A stretch of 64,000 nt of DNA from JAGVSV01 sp050952845 (GTDB taxonomy: Bacteria; Bacillota; Clostridia; Christensenellales; Aristaeellaceae), in contig JBMNLP010000001.1 in the NCBI GenBank assembly GCA_050952845.1, positions 1,116,001 through 1,180,000 of the forward strand. Direction: 5' to 3'. The translations under genes and the position numbers were made by a program. The notes below the pieces were generated by a model. That model was not told where the DNA came from. It was given only the letters and a program-made list of their open reading frames with translations, and did no database searches. The stretch's first letter is position 1; each line of letters opens with the position of its first letter. Positions 62,466-64,000 of the stretch are shown in pieces.

Positions 62466-64000
62466 TCAAATGGCATGCTTTTCGATACTTTTCAGTGATT
62501 TGCCGAGTGATTTGCCGATGCCATGCTTTTTTAAATAAGCGCCTGTGTAGCTTGCCTCTGCTGCGGCGACTTCCTCCGGCGTACCTGCCGCGACAACCTG
62601 GCCGCCACGGTCGCCTCCTTCCGGTCCCAGGTCGATGATGTAGTCGGCTGTTTTCAGCACGTCCAAGTTATGCTCGATCACCAGCACGCTGTTGCCTGCG
62701 TCAGTCAGCCGTTGTAATACCTTGACCAGGCGGGATACGTCGTCGATGTGCAGCCCGGTGGTCGGCTCATCCAGCAGGATCAGCGTTTTGCCTGTGGCTT
62801 TGCGGCTGAGCTCAGTCGCCAGCTTGACGCGCTGCGCCTCTCCGCCTGACAATGTCGTGCTGGGCTGCCCCAGTTGAATATAGCCCAATCCCACATCGGA
62901 CAGCGTTTTCAGCTTGGTCCGAATGCCGGTATGGTGTTCAAAGAAAACGGCTGCCTCATCCACCGTCATGTTCAGCACATCGCTGATGTTTTTTCCGCGA
63001 TATCTAACCTCTAAGGTCTCCCTGTTGTAGCGCTTGCCGTTGCATACCTCGCAAGGGACATACAGGTCAGCCATGAAGTGCATCTCGATTTTCAACAGCC
63101 CGTCGCCTGTGCAAGCCTCGCACCTGCCGCCGCGCACGTTGAATGAAAACCTGCTCTCATTGTAGCCGCGCATTTTCGCGTCGTTGGTCTGCGCGAATAC
63201 TTTCCGCACCAGGTCAAACAAGCCGGTATAGGTGGCGGGGTTGCTGCGCGGCGTGCGACCGATGGGGGATTGATCGATGTTGATGATTTTATCCAGCTGC
63301 TCGAGGCCTTCTATGGCGTCATGCCGGCCGGGCCTGGTTTTGGCGCGGTTCAGGTCGCGCGCGAGCGCCCGGTATACAATGGCATTGACCAGGCTGCTCT
63401 TGCCGCTGCCCGATACGCCGCTGACGCAGCATAGCGTGCCCAGCGGGATGGATACGTCGATGTCCTTGAGGTTGTTTTCCTTTGCGCCGCGGACGGTGAG
63501 CCAACCGGAGGGCTTGCGCCGCTTTTTGGGCAGTGGGATGCTCTTCTGTCCATTCAGGTATTGTCCCGTGATGGAGTCGGGCGTGCCGGCAATGTCTGCG
63601 ACGCTGCCCTGAGCCACCACGTAGCCGCCACGTTCGCCCGCACCGGGGCCAATGTCCACGATTAAATCCGCTGCGCGCAGGGTTTCTTCGTCATGCTCTA
63701 CGACAATCAGCGTGTTGCCCAGATCTCTGAGCTGTTTCAGCGTGTCTAACAGCCTGGCGTTATCGCGCTGATGCAGCCCGATGGACGGTTCATCCAGGAT
63801 ATACAGCACGCCTACCAGGCCGGAGCCGATCTGGGTAGCCAGGCGGATTCTCTGGCCTTCGCCGCCCGACAGCGTTGATGCCGCGCGCGACAGCGACAGG
63901 TAGTCCAGCCCCACATTGCACAGGAAGGATATCCGGGCGTCGATTTCCTTCAGTATCTGGCTGGCAATGATGCGATGTGTGTCCGACAGCGTCAGCGACG
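62466..64000 (-). CDS. uvrA: UvrABC excision-repair ATPase UvrA (5' part outside window)
   Basis: C-terminal 510 residues of the damage-recognition ATPase UvrA (full length about 940); the frame is open to the window edge. Seen are the first ABC signature LSGGEGQRIRLATQIGSG, the second Walker A GVSGSGKSSLV, the zinc module CEACTGDG ... CEVCNGKRYN (two CxxC pairs), the second signature LSGGEAQRVKLATEL and Walker B LILLDEPTTGLH. The C-terminus ends SLKSIEKHAI. It heads the run of same-strand genes down to manA. Confidence 0.97.
   Translation of the reverse strand, partial: SLTLSDTHRIIASQILKEIDARISFLCNVGLDYLSLSRAASTLSGGEGQRIRLATQIGSGLVGVLYILDEPSIGLHQRDNARLLDTLKQLRDLGNTLIVVEHDEETLRAADLIVDIGPGAGERGGYVVAQGSVADIAGTPDSITGQYLNGQKSIPLPKKRRKPSGWLTVRGAKENNLKDIDVSIPLGTLCCVSGVSGSGKSSLVNAIVYRALARDLNRAKTRPGRHDAIEGLEQLDKIINIDQSPIGRTPRSNPATYTGLFDLVRKVFAQTNDAKMRGYNESRFSFNVRGGRCEACTGDGLLKIEMHFMADLYVPCEVCNGKRYNRETLEVRYRGKNISDVLNMTVDEAAVFFEHHTGIRTKLKTLSDVGLGYIQLGQPSTTLSGGEAQRVKLATELSRKATGKTLILLDEPTTGLHIDDVSRLVKVLQRLTDAGNSVLVIEHNLDVLKTADYIIDLGPEGGDRGGQVVAAGTPEEVAAAEASYTGAYLKKHGIGKSLGKSLKSIEKHAI

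Overview
The window is a high-GC chromosomal segment of a bacterium in the class Clostridia. The best lineage marker is the pair at 18.1-19.7 kb: a 48-residue peptide with six cysteines (SCIFF, scfA) and its radical SAM maturase scfB, which is typical of Clostridia. Short UTRs, AGGAGG ribosome sites, frequent ATGA gene overlaps, TTG/GTG starts beside strong Shine-Dalgarno sites, and clear TTGACA-N17-TATAAT promoters agree with this. Genus cannot be fixed from the sequence alone. All three substrate-binding proteins here have signal peptides without a lipobox cysteine.

Layout. 1-5 kb (minus): a CUT1-type ABC importer (binding protein, two permeases, one frameshifted at its 3' end) feeding a GH38 alpha-mannosidase cut by the window edge. 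5.1-6.1 kb: rplM-rpsI. 6.4-10.6 kb (minus): cdaA-cdaR (cyclic di-AMP), a membrane protein and an RsmF-type rRNA methyltransferase. 10.6-11.8 kb: a decayed copper locus (CsoR-type operator, copA and csoR remnants) broken by two different miniature repeats. 11.9-16.6 kb: a secreted ten-repeat SdrD-B-like protein, a nitroreductase and tadA. 16.7-18 kb: an intact ISAs1-family insertion sequence. 18-23 kb: scfA-scfB, an aminotransferase, mnmG and tRNA-Leu(CAG). 23.6-29 kb (minus): resC, resB, nrfA (periplasmic nitrite reduction to ammonium with System II cytochrome c maturation) and ftsH. 29.4-34.3 kb: a two-component system and a large acidic repeat surface protein. 34.5-41.8 kb: pgsB-pgsC, an orphan oadB-oadG pair, an SH3-domain protein and a fused L,D-transpeptidase/CapA protein, together a candidate polyglutamate envelope module. 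41.8-46.4 kb: deoD, DUF523, an ECF S component and a GH116 glycosidase. 46.5-53.4 kb (plus): a five-gene operon combining a propeller-fused binding protein, two permeases, a HlyD-like adaptor and a MacB-like protein, with no ATPase. 53.4-56.1 kb: metNIQ behind a methionine-rich leader peptide and attenuator. 56.2-64 kb (minus): a tightly coupled run from uvrA through rsuA, rsmC, patB and pepV to manA.

The most notable observations are: (1) a 21-codon leader ORF with seven Met codons followed by mutually exclusive hairpins upstream of metNIQ, i.e. apparent ribosome-mediated methionine attenuation rather than an S-box or T-box; (2) two families of palindromic miniature elements (A, about 160 bp, TA target; B, 142-160 bp, 3-bp target duplication) with different ends but the same apical palindrome, with direct evidence of insertion into copA and csoR; (3) a fusion of an L,D-transpeptidase with the CapA/PgsA polyglutamate protein near pgsBC; (4) the ATPase-less importer/adaptor hybrid operon.
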